The translations under genes were made by a program, and so were the position numbers. The notes under the pieces were generated by a model. That model worked only from the letters and a program-made list of their open reading frames with translations, ran no database searches and had not been told where the DNA came from. From assembly GCA_963815505.1 (NCBI GenBank), contig CAWFGU010000021.1, positions 14,610-78,609 on the forward strand: a stretch of DNA of 64,000 nt, in the 5' to 3' direction. Position 1 is the stretch's first letter. Each line of letters opens with the position of its first letter. The DNA comes from CAXBBB01 sp963815505. GTDB taxonomy: Bacteria > Bacteroidota > Rhodothermia > Rhodothermales > BA12. Shown piece by piece: positions 1 through 7,123 of the stretch.

Positions 1-145
1 TCCCAGCGCCGAAGCGTTTTACCTGCGGATGGGTGCCCGCTGCGTCGGGACGCTTCGCGCGGACGTGTGCGGGGCGCATGGCGAGTTGCCGTGTCTGCAC
101 TTCGACTTGAGGCGACGCGCCAGTGCCTGCCGATCCGTCACGTGA
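1..145 (+). CDS. C-terminal end of a GNAT-family N-acetyltransferase (partial)
   Basis: Reading from base 2 gives 47 residues ending at a TGA at 143-145. The start lies outside the window. The residues run PSAEAFYLRMGA, then a strand, then LPCLHFDL. This matches the last helix and strand of GNAT acetyltransferases, where N/S-A-x-x-F-Y-x-x-x-G-F/A is followed by a terminal strand. The substrate cannot be told from this fragment. The next gene starts 107 bases downstream on the same strand. Confidence 0.6.
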   Translation, partial: PSAEAFYLRMGARCVGTLRADVCGAHGELPCLHFDLRRRASACRSVT

Positions 146-252
146 CCATCCATCGGCACCGGGTTTGCACATGACGTGTTGCATGTCGGCTGCATCCTTC
201 CGGCCCGATCGCCGGTACACGGCATTCGCTCTCTCTTCCGCACATTCGCCTG

Positions 253-1203
253 ATGGCTCTGAAAGACTACTATTCTGTTCTCGGCGTGGCGCCGACGGCT
301 GACGAAGCCGCGATCAAGAAGGCGCACCGCAAGCTCGCCCGCGACTACCATCCCGATCGCAACCCCGACGACCCGTCGGCAGAAGAGCGGTTCAAGGAGG
401 TGCAGGAGGCCTACGACACGCTAGGCGATGCCAAAACGCGCCGCACCTACGACGCGCGTCGCAGCAATCCGTTTGCCGGTACCAACGGCCAGCCCGGCAG
501 TCCGTACGACGATCTGTTCACGGGCTCGGGAAACCGCTACCGCGCCAACCGCGACGGCTCCTACGTCCGCTACGACACAAACGGCGGCGGCGGCGGCTTC
601 GATCAGTCCCCCTTCGACGATTCGTCCGACTTGTTCAGCCGGTTCTTCGGCGGAGGCGCGGCATCGGCGCGGGGGCCGCGCACGTCACCGGGGCGTGACG
701 CGGAAACGTCGATCTCGCTCTCGTTCGAGGAGGGACTCAACGGTGCGTCCAAAGAGTTCACCGTCAACGGCGAACCCATCCGCCTTACCATACCCAAGGG
801 CGCGTCGAACGGCATGAAGATCCGCGTCAAGGGGCGCGGAATAGCCGGAACCGACGGTACACGCGGCGACCTCTACGTAACCTTCCACGTGGCCGACGAC
901 TCTAGATTCCGCCGCGACGGCAACGACCTGCACGTGACCGAGACCGTCGACGCGTTCGAAGCCATGCTCGGCACCAGCCGCACGCTCGCGACCGCCTACG
1001 GCGACCGCATCCGCATCACGATTCCGCCCGGAAGCCAGAACGGCGATAAGCTGCGCGTGCGCGGAAAAGGGGTCGTCCGTTCCAAGAAAACCGGTGACCT
1101 CTACATCACCGTCGCCGTCGAAACGCCGCGCCTTTCCGAACAGCAGCGCGATGTCCTTCGAGAAGCCGCCAAGGAAGCCGGGATTGCAGTTCCGGACGCG
1201 TGA
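253..1203 (+). CDS. cbpA: DnaJ-like co-chaperone, CbpA type (type II, no zinc finger)
   Basis: The 316-residue protein starts with a J domain (about residues 4-68) holding the HPD tripeptide at 33-35, which stimulates the ATPase of DnaK. A Gly/Phe/Asn-rich linker follows (about 70-150), then two C-terminal beta-barrel substrate-binding domains (about 155-300). The cysteine-rich zinc finger of true DnaJ is absent, which makes this the CbpA/DnaJ-II type. A complete DnaJ is encoded separately at 24151-25335 beside grpE and hrcA, so this copy is the accessory paralogue. It stands alone with no heat-shock partner nearby. Confidence 0.9.
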   Translation: MALKDYYSVLGVAPTADEAAIKKAHRKLARDYHPDRNPDDPSAEERFKEVQEAYDTLGDAKTRRTYDARRSNPFAGTNGQPGSPYDDLFTGSGNRYRANRDGSYVRYDTNGGGGGFDQSPFDDSSDLFSRFFGGGAASARGPRTSPGRDAETSISLSFEEGLNGASKEFTVNGEPIRLTIPKGASNGMKIRVKGRGIAGTDGTRGDLYVTFHVADDSRFRRDGNDLHVTETVDAFEAMLGTSRTLATAYGDRIRITIPPGSQNGDKLRVRGKGVVRSKKTGDLYITVAVETPRLSEQQRDVLREAAKEAGIAVPDA

Positions 1204-1235
1204 CCCACAAGCCGACGATCCGCATGCGCAACCGC

Positions 1236-2003
1236 TTACCGCGCTTGCCGACCGAACGTCAGGCTGATGAAGGGCGAGACAAACGTCCGTTCCGCAGCGC
1301 GGCGCACGTCGGCTTCGAGCAAGCGTACTCCGGTGGGGAAGTAGTCGCCCGATACGCCGATGCGCAGCCCCTGCACGCGCGTGTCCGTCCCGAAATCGGC
1401 TCCCAGCGACAGTTCGCCCCCCAGGCCGATGATCATCCTCCCGCGCGACAGACTTTCGAGTGACGAAAACGTCCGATCGCCTTCAGGCCGTCCAGCGCAC
1501 TCGATGCCCGGTGTAATGCGCCCGTCGCCATTGCAATCGTCGAAGTAGGGCGAGCGCCACGCCAGCGTCGGCCCAATCGTTGCGCCGACGAAAGGCCGGA
1601 AGTTGGACGCGATCTCGCGCCGAAACAGCCGACGCTGGCCGCCCAGTTGCATCGGCAGCACGAGCAGGTAGCTCAGCTTTTCGGGAATCGTGACGCCGCC
1701 CAGCCCGAAGAATTTGCTTTCGCGCTCGTCGGTCACGTTCGACAGGTGGAGAACGGCGACGATGGACCAGTCGGGCGTCGCGCGCAGCCACGCATAGGTG
1801 CCCAGCCCGAACCCTGACTCCGACACGCGCACTCTACCGCCCCATCCCGCCGCATAGGTGTCGGCCGAATCCGGCGCCAAGTCGACCAGTGGCGGCGTTC
1901 CTAGCGGCCGCGGCACGAGTGTCGTGTCCTGCGCGTGGGCGCGCAGGCTGAGCAGCAGAGCGAGCAGCATCAGGCCGAGCATAGGGATCGTCCGTCGGAT
2001 CAT
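1236..2003 (-). CDS. Outer-membrane beta-barrel protein, function unknown
   Basis: I start at the ATG at 2003 because the residues that follow (MIRRTIPMLGLM...LRAHAQ) form a clear Sec signal peptide cleaved after AHA. The mature part (about 230 residues) has alternating hydrophobic strands ending in aromatic or basic residues and a C-terminal FISLTFGRQAR, as in 8-strand outer-membrane barrels. A DCNGDGRI stretch looks like a calcium-binding loop. It is transcribed away from the lipoprotein gene at 2096, with about 90 bases of shared promoter region. No enzymatic motif is visible. Confidence 0.65.
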   Translation of the reverse strand: MIRRTIPMLGLMLLALLLSLRAHAQDTTLVPRPLGTPPLVDLAPDSADTYAAGWGGRVRVSESGFGLGTYAWLRATPDWSIVAVLHLSNVTDERESKFFGLGGVTIPEKLSYLLVLPMQLGGQRRLFRREIASNFRPFVGATIGPTLAWRSPYFDDCNGDGRITPGIECAGRPEGDRTFSSLESLSRGRMIIGLGGELSLGADFGTDTRVQGLRIGVSGDYFPTGVRLLEADVRRAAERTFVSPFISLTFGRQAR

Positions 2004-2095
2004 GGCCGAAGAGTACGGACACGCACACCCCACGGCGCAACCGCACCCGAGCGGACGGCGTATTTAAGCCACTCCTCGCTATCTCGCCGCTGCCC

Positions 2096-2929
2096 ATGCG
2101 CCTTCTCGCTACTGCCGTCCTACTCACCCTTATCGGCTGTACGTCGCCCGATGCCGAAACCGCCTCGTCGCGGCTCGTCGTCGATCCGCTGTTCACTCCG
2201 ACGCTCGAGACCGCTGCTGACACGCTCGCCTTTCGCGCCGCCTCGTTTGCCGGACAGGAAGCGTGGGAGCGGACACCTTACGTCTCCTTCCGTTTTGGAC
2301 GCGCCGAGACGGCAACGGACTCCTCCTCCAGCCCTGCCTCGCGGCGCCACTTATGGAACCGCCGGACGGGAGCGTACCGCATCGACATCCCTCGCCGCGA
2401 CACGCTCTACACGGTTTTTCTCGACGTAACGCCGCCGACCGGGCAAGAGCGCTCGGGATCCGTTTACCGCGACGGTGAGCAGCTGGGAGGCGACGAGGCG
2501 ATGCAGTGGCTCGACAGCGCACACGGTATGTTCGTCAACGATACCTACTGGCTGCTCGCGCCGTTCAAACTGTTCGACCCCGGCGTCACGCGCGGACTGG
2601 ATCCGTCCGAAGACACAGCGACAGAGAAAGCGCTGACGCTGGCGTTCGACGGCGTCGGACGCACACCCGGCGATCGCTATTGGCTCTACGTCGACCGGCA
2701 GAGCGGGCGGGTCAACGGCTGGAAGTATCACCTCCAGGGTCAGCCTCAGGCGGGCGGACGCATCGACCGGATGGGCAATCGCACGTTCGAGACCCCTAAT
2801 GGCACGATCCGCATGGCGACGCGCCACGAGACCGGCGAGCGCGATCTCTACTCGGACGCCCTCTCCTTGCCCGAGTCCGTCAGCGACGACGCGTTCACCA
2901 ATCCGGCTCCCGTTTCTCGCTTCAACTGA
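2096..2929 (+). CDS. Lipoprotein, possibly DUF6503-like
   Basis: The 277-residue product begins with a lipoprotein signal peptide whose lipobox is LIGC, so Cys15 would carry the lipid. The rest is soluble and strand-rich, with repeated Trp/Tyr-containing strands (LWNRRTGAYRID, YWLYVDRQSGRVNGWKYH). This resembles the LolA/DUF6503 type of periplasmic fold seen in Bacteroidetes lipoproteins; the family name is from memory and tentative. It lies 34 bases upstream of a LolC/E-type permease on the same strand, so co-transcription is likely and a link to lipoprotein handling is possible. Confidence 0.7.
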   Translation: MRLLATAVLLTLIGCTSPDAETASSRLVVDPLFTPTLETAADTLAFRAASFAGQEAWERTPYVSFRFGRAETATDSSSSPASRRHLWNRRTGAYRIDIPRRDTLYTVFLDVTPPTGQERSGSVYRDGEQLGGDEAMQWLDSAHGMFVNDTYWLLAPFKLFDPGVTRGLDPSEDTATEKALTLAFDGVGRTPGDRYWLYVDRQSGRVNGWKYHLQGQPQAGGRIDRMGNRTFETPNGTIRMATRHETGERDLYSDALSLPESVSDDAFTNPAPVSRFN

Positions 2930-2963
2930 GGCCGGACCGGATCGACGACTGTAACCCGACCGC

Positions 2964-4268
2964 GTGGACTACCGCTTTCGCATCGCCCGCCGCTACCTGT
3001 TCAGCCGCAGGCGCGCCAGCGTGATCACCGTGATCACGGCTCTGTCGACGGTTGGCGTGGCCATCGGTGTGGCCGCGCTGATCGTGGTACTGTCGGTAAT
3101 GAACGGCTTTTACGGCTTCGCGCGCGACCTGCTCGTCTCGCTGGATCCACACGTACGCATTACGTCTGCCGGTGGCATGCCGCAACCGCGCGCAGATTCG
3201 GTCCTGACGCTCGTCTCGGGCGTGGACGGCGTCGTCGTGGCGGCGACGTATGCCGAGGGTAAAGCGCTCGTCGTGCCCGACGGGCCGCTTGCCTCGACGC
3301 AGTCGACCAACAAAATCGTTGTCGTGCGCGGTGTCGATTCGAGCGCGTTCGAGGCCGACCCCAAAGCATCGGGCGCGTCGCCCCAATCGCCGCCGGGCGA
3401 CGGGAAGTTGGCACGTCAGCCGGGCGCCTTACCGGGCGTGTCTATCGGAGGGAGCCTGTCGAGCCGGTTGGGGCTGGTTCCAGGCGTCGGTCCCTACAAC
3501 GGAAGCACGCTGGGGTTGCTGTCGGCTCCTGCCATCGAGCGTGCGATCACGTCGCCCTTCGCGCCGCCCGGACTGGTCCGCTTCGAAGTCCGCGACGTGT
3601 TCGACATGGATCCCGCCTACGACGAAAGCCACGTGTTCGTCGATCTGGCCGAGGCTCAGCGCCTGTTCCGTATGGACGGCGAGGTGACCGGCGTCGAGTT
3701 GCGGCTAGCCGATCTGGAAGAAGCGCAGGCTGTCGCTGCCGTCGTGGGAGCGCGGCTGGCCGAGACGTTCCAAGACGACGAGTCATTTGTCGTCGAGACG
3801 TGGTACGACCTCAACCGCGCGTTCTACGACGTGATGGCACTCGAAAAGTGGGGCGCGGGCGCCATTCTATCGCTGATCGTGATCGTGTCGGCCTTCAACA
3901 TCGTCGGCTCGCTGATGATGATCGTGATCGAGAAGCGCCGAGACGTGGGCGTGCTGGCGGCGATGGGCGTGCCGCGTTCGGGCATCCGGCACCTTTTCCT
4001 GCTAGAAGGCGCGCTGATCGGCCTAATCGGCGCGGGCGGCGGGCTGGTGCTCGGGCTTGGACTGGCGCTGGCCCAGGCGAAGTGGGGCTGGGCGAAGCTG
4101 CAGGGCAGCGGCGGCGCGTTCCTCCTCGACGCGTACCCCGTCGATGTGCAGGCGGGCGACGTAGTCGTGATCGCGGTCGGCGCATTGGCGCTGTGCCTGG
4201 TTGCAGCGCTCTATCCGGCGCGGCGGGCGGCGGCGCTCTCCCCTGCCGAAGCGGTGAGCCTGGCATAG
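2964..4268 (+). CDS. ABC transporter permease, LolC/LolE family (lipoprotein release)
   Basis: The 434-residue protein starts at GTG 2964. It has one N-terminal membrane helix (about residues 22-48), a large periplasmic MacB-PCD-type domain (about 50-275), and three C-terminal helices (about 290-320, 345-370, 395-425). The opening MDYRFRIARRYL and the VMNGF after helix 1 are typical of LolC/E, which extract lipoproteins from the inner membrane for LolA. The ATPase partner (LolD) is not in the window. The single-permease arrangement is usual outside Proteobacteria. Confidence 0.85.
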   Translation: MDYRFRIARRYLFSRRRASVITVITALSTVGVAIGVAALIVVLSVMNGFYGFARDLLVSLDPHVRITSAGGMPQPRADSVLTLVSGVDGVVVAATYAEGKALVVPDGPLASTQSTNKIVVVRGVDSSAFEADPKASGASPQSPPGDGKLARQPGALPGVSIGGSLSSRLGLVPGVGPYNGSTLGLLSAPAIERAITSPFAPPGLVRFEVRDVFDMDPAYDESHVFVDLAEAQRLFRMDGEVTGVELRLADLEEAQAVAAVVGARLAETFQDDESFVVETWYDLNRAFYDVMALEKWGAGAILSLIVIVSAFNIVGSLMMIVIEKRRDVGVLAAMGVPRSGIRHLFLLEGALIGLIGAGGGLVLGLGLALAQAKWGWAKLQGSGGAFLLDAYPVDVQAGDVVVIAVGALALCLVAALYPARRAAALSPAEAVSLA

Positions 4269-4453
4269 TTCGATCGACTGTCGTCCTCGTGGACGCGCCC
4301 GGCCTGCTTGGGAGACCTTCCCGACGAAATCAACAAGCACAGACAGGGCAAAACGGGAAGTCTTTCACGGTTTATTCCCCCGACGACGGCGATGAGACTT
4401 GGAGGCGTCACCAATAGAGCGTAGCTTTTCAGGCTCAAATGCAGAGACTTGCT

Positions 4454-4477
4454 AGGGGCCGCCGATGCGCGGCCCTT
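4454..4477 (+). promoter_or_regulatory. Hairpin in the leader of the rpmB cluster
   Basis: GGGCCGC at 4456-4462 pairs with GCGGCCC at 4469-4475, and the stem can be extended by two weaker pairs. It lies about 60 bases before the rpmB start. There is no clear T-run, so it is either a weak terminator of upstream transcription or a leader structure of the ribosomal-protein mRNA. Confidence 0.3.
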
Positions 4478-4539
4478 CGTATCTCCGCCCTCTCGACTTT
4501 CATTCCGCGGCGATTCGGTCGCCCCTTTCTCTCGACGCC

Positions 4540-4779
4540 ATGCCCCGCAAGGATCAGCTCACCGGCAAAGGACCCGTCTCGGGCAACCACGTCTCGCACG
4601 CGCACAACAAATCCAAGCGCACGTTTGCGGTGAACCTGCAGAAGAAGCGGTTCTACATCCCCGAGGAAGACCGGTGGATCACCCTGCGCGTCTCGGCGAC
4701 GACGATCAAGACGATCAACAGCAAAGGCATCTCGCATGTCCTGCGCCAGGCGCGCAAGAAAGGCGTAACCGTCGCCTGA
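4540..4779 (+). CDS. rpmB: 50S ribosomal protein L28
   Basis: The protein has 79 residues from the ATG at 4540 and ends in KKGVTVA. The N-terminal GKGPVSGNHVSHAHNKSKR and the later KKRFYIPEEDRWITLRVSA are characteristic of L28, a large-subunit protein. An in-frame extension to 4465 is possible, but its sequence is not L28-like. It is the first gene of rpmB-rpmG-DUF4295, a gene order conserved in Bacteroidetes. Confidence 0.95.
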   Translation: MPRKDQLTGKGPVSGNHVSHAHNKSKRTFAVNLQKKRFYIPEEDRWITLRVSATTIKTINSKGISHVLRQARKKGVTVA

Positions 4780-4836
4780 AGCCGTTTGTCGCAATTCCGG
4801 GCCTGATCGCCCATACCTTTTCTCTACTACGATCCG

Positions 4837-5007
4837 ATGGCCAAGTCCAAAGACGTTCGCCTGAACATCATCCTCGAATGCACCGAGGCGCCGGGCACGT
4901 CGCGCTACGCGACCACCAAGAACCGCCGCAACACCACCGGACGGCTCGAACTCAGGAAGTACAACGCCAAGCTGCGTAAGCATACGCTCCACAAGGAGAT
5001 CAAGTAA
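4837..5007 (+). CDS. rpmG: 50S ribosomal protein L33, lacking the zinc-binding cysteine set
   Basis: This is a 56-residue protein starting MAKSKDVRLN and ending HTLHKEIK. It matches L33 throughout (KNRRNTTGRLELRKYN, LRKHTLHKE). L33 comes in a zinc form with two CxxC pairs and a zinc-free form. Here only one cysteine remains (ECTEA), and the second knuckle reads YNAKLRK, so it is the zinc-free (C-minus) type. It lies 57 bases after rpmB and 68 bases before the DUF4295 gene, probably in one transcript. Confidence 0.95.
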   Translation: MAKSKDVRLNIILECTEAPGTSRYATTKNRRNTTGRLELRKYNAKLRKHTLHKEIK

Positions 5008-5075
5008 GCGCGTCGCGCGTTCGCCCTGTTCCAACCACCTGATCCCGCTCGCCGGGACTCAATCCCCTACCCGAA

Positions 5076-5243
5076 ATGGCAAAGGTTAACAAAAACCAGC
5101 GGACCGACCGCGGTAAGAACCGTCAGGAAAACAAGATGGCGAAGATCGTCGTCGCCGAGAAGAAGGAGAACGGTCAGTATCGTTTCCGCCAGAAAATGGT
5201 CAACGTGGACAACGTCCAGGCCGAGCTCAAAGCCGCTAAGTAA
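5076..5243 (+). CDS. DUF4295 family protein, Bacteroidetes-specific small basic protein
   Basis: The gene encodes 55 residues starting MAKVNKNQRTDRGKNRQENK and ending VQAELKAAK. Small Lys-rich DUF4295 proteins are found almost only in Bacteroidetes and sit directly after rpmB-rpmG, as here. The function is unknown, and a ribosome-associated role is only inferred from this position. In many Bacteroidetes ftsY follows. Here a tRNA-Pro and then unrelated genes follow, so the cluster ends early. Confidence 0.85.
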   Translation: MAKVNKNQRTDRGKNRQENKMAKIVVAEKKENGQYRFRQKMVNVDNVQAELKAAK

Positions 5244-5306
5244 GTAGCGGCACACTCTGCTCTCGTTCCCACCTCCCAGGCGGATTAGGAACGAGTCGGA
5301 GACTTT

Positions 5307-5380
5307 CGGGGAGTGGCGCAGCCCGGTAGCGCATCTGCTTTGGGAGCAGAGGGTCGTCGGTTCAAATCCGGCCTCCCCGA
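5307..5380 (+). tRNA. tRNA-Pro (anticodon TGG)
   Basis: The 74 bases fold as a cloverleaf. The acceptor stem CGGGGAG at 5307-5313 pairs with CTCCCCG at 5373-5379, with discriminator A at 5380. The anticodon stem TCTGC/GCAGA encloses loop TTTGGGA with anticodon TGG at 5341-5343. The T arm contains GGTTCAAATCC. The 3' CCA is not encoded; the genomic bases after the discriminator are CCC. Confidence 0.95.
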
Positions 5381-5406
5381 CCCAGTCCGACAGGACATCC
5401 CAACTC

Positions 5407-5446
5407 GAAGCCGCCCTTCCGTTTGGAAGAGCGGCTTCGCTGTTTT
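5407..5446 (+). terminator. Rho-independent terminator after tRNA-Pro
   Basis: GAAGCCGC at 5407-5414 pairs with GCGGCTTC at 5431-5438, and the inner CTTCC/GGAAG extends the stem around a GTTT loop. A GCTGTTTT tract follows. It lies 26 bases after the tRNA and before the convergent M28 peptidase gene. Confidence 0.75.
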
Positions 5447-5527
5447 ACAGCGCGGCGACTGGACGGGCGGAACGTGTCGCCCTTCGACTTGCGGATTCGA
5501 GGTGCGACAGACCTGACTCACAACTGC

Positions 5528-7024
5528 CTACTCCTGCGGATACGCCTCGCCGTAGAGGGCGCGAGCGGCAGCTTCGTAGGTATCGCCAGTAGTCCAGACG
5601 GGACGCTGATCGGCGTCGGCAATGAGGCGGGCGGCGTGAGCGTAGGCCTGGACGAAGCGGTGGAGATAGCCGAAGTCGAAATCTTCGTCGGCTTGGTCGG
5701 CGGCGCGGTGGTAGTAGTTAGCGACGCCGGGCAGACTGAACGAGGTGAATCCGGGGCTAAACGTAGGTGCCGGAATGCCGTTGCGGGCGAGCGACACGTT
5801 ATCCGATCGGTCGAAAAGGCCTTGCTCGGGACTGGGGTCGTCGAGGACAGCCAGGCCATAGCGTGCGGCTCCTCGGGCGATCATCGCGTCGGCGGTCGTG
5901 CGGCCTTTGCCGATGAGAGTGATCGCCGTCGTATCGGTGTAGCCTCCGCCGTCGATGTTGAGGTTGTAGACGATCTGGTCGAGTGGGACAGCCGAATGAT
6001 CGGCGAAGTAGGCGCTACCGATAAGGCCGATCTCTTCGGCGGTGTAGGCGACGAGCAAGACAGACCGACGAGGCGGATCTTGCGCGAGCGCGTCGGCGGC
6101 GGCGAGCAGGGCCGTCGTGCCCATCCCGTTGTCGCGGGCGCCGTTAAAGATCGAATCGGCGGCCGTGGCTCCTGCTCCCGCGTTCATGCCCGCGCCCAAG
6201 TGGTCGAAGTGGGCAGTCAGCGCCACGTACTCTTCGCGCAACTCGGGGTCGCTGCCTGGCACGACGGCGACGACGTTGCTACTCGACGGAGCGTCGGTCA
6301 TCGACATGCCGGGCGTGACGATCGACGCTCGGGCGCCGCTTCGCAGGGCGTCTACGGCGTCGCTTTCCGTCACCCAGGCGTGCGGAAACGTCAGGTCGTT
6401 GGCGTCCGGCATGATCTGGGTGCGCGGTCCGGCGAGAAAGCCGCGCACGCGGTCCCACGGCACGCCCGAGCCATAGACTTCGACCAAGGCGATGGCGCCC
6501 GAACGCAGCGCCAACTCGCGCTTGGCCTCAACCACGCCCAGTGCCGCGCCGACGCCCTGCCCGTCCGGCGTCCCAATCGCAGCGACGGCGATTTTGCCGC
6601 TCGCATCGGCGTAATCGCTCGCGTCCATCCCGAAGCCGACGAAGACTGATTCGCCCTCGAACGTCCCCGCACGGCCAGATACCATCACCAGTTCGCTCTG
6701 AGCTACAGCGTTTCCATCGACTGTGAGCGTGGCGTCATCCGGCGAGCCGAGTTCGACGAAGAGGATCGTCTGCAGGTAGCCGCTCATGCTTGACGCGGGT
6801 ACCGCACCGGCATCGCGAAAGCGCCGGGCGATGTAGGCGGCGGCGCTGTCGTTGCCCGGGGTGCCCGTTCCCCGCCCCATCAGCGCGTCCGAGGTGAGGT
6901 AGCGGATGTCGGCGGATGATTGGGCCTGGGTCAGACGATCTTCGGGCGGCCCGGCGGACGCGTCGTCGGCTCTGGGGCCGGAGCAAGCGGTGAGCGTGAA
7001 AACTAAGACGAAGAGACAGCGCAC
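5528..7024 (-). CDS. M28-family metallopeptidase lipoprotein with PA domain
   Basis: I start at a GTG at 7024 (another GTG is at 7030). The open frame continues to 7114, but that part overlaps the terminator of the upstream gene, while VRCLFVLVFTLTACSG forms a lipoprotein signal with lipobox LTAC. A protease-associated insert lies in the middle, followed by an M28 zinc-aminopeptidase domain. Its metal-binding and catalytic set is visible: AHFDHLG (His, Asp), ARDNGMGTT (bridging Asp), AEEIG (catalytic and zinc Glu), NLNIDGGG (Asp) and YHRAAD (His). About 498 residues. It is a likely cell-envelope exopeptidase. Confidence 0.85.
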   Translation of the reverse strand: MRCLFVLVFTLTACSGPRADDASAGPPEDRLTQAQSSADIRYLTSDALMGRGTGTPGNDSAAAYIARRFRDAGAVPASSMSGYLQTILFVELGSPDDATLTVDGNAVAQSELVMVSGRAGTFEGESVFVGFGMDASDYADASGKIAVAAIGTPDGQGVGAALGVVEAKRELALRSGAIALVEVYGSGVPWDRVRGFLAGPRTQIMPDANDLTFPHAWVTESDAVDALRSGARASIVTPGMSMTDAPSSSNVVAVVPGSDPELREEYVALTAHFDHLGAGMNAGAGATAADSIFNGARDNGMGTTALLAAADALAQDPPRRSVLLVAYTAEEIGLIGSAYFADHSAVPLDQIVYNLNIDGGGYTDTTAITLIGKGRTTADAMIARGAARYGLAVLDDPSPEQGLFDRSDNVSLARNGIPAPTFSPGFTSFSLPGVANYYHRAADQADEDFDFGYLHRFVQAYAHAARLIADADQRPVWTTGDTYEAAARALYGEAYPQE

Positions 7025-7061
7025 GAGCACGTGGGATGGATGAACAGGCAAGGTAGTATAG

Positions 7062-7097
7062 AAAAAGCCGAGCCGGTCACCGGGACCGACTCGGCTT
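7062..7097 (-). terminator. Rho-independent terminator of the VIT-domain protein gene
   Basis: Read on the minus strand, AAGCCGAG and CGGTC pair with GACCG and CTCGGCTT (7065-7097), and the stem runs into five T residues (the A-run at 7062-7066 on plus). It starts 27 bases after the stop of the 7124-9259 gene. Because it overlaps the first codons of the longest M28 frame, it also argues that the M28 start is further downstream. Confidence 0.85.
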
Positions 7098-7123
7098 CGA
7101 GTTGCCAGGAGCACGCTATGTCG

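Noticed and set aside
4435..5034. 199-residue open frame antisense to rpmB-rpmG
   Set aside because: It lies opposite two certain ribosomal protein genes and has no family features; it is a high-GC shadow frame.
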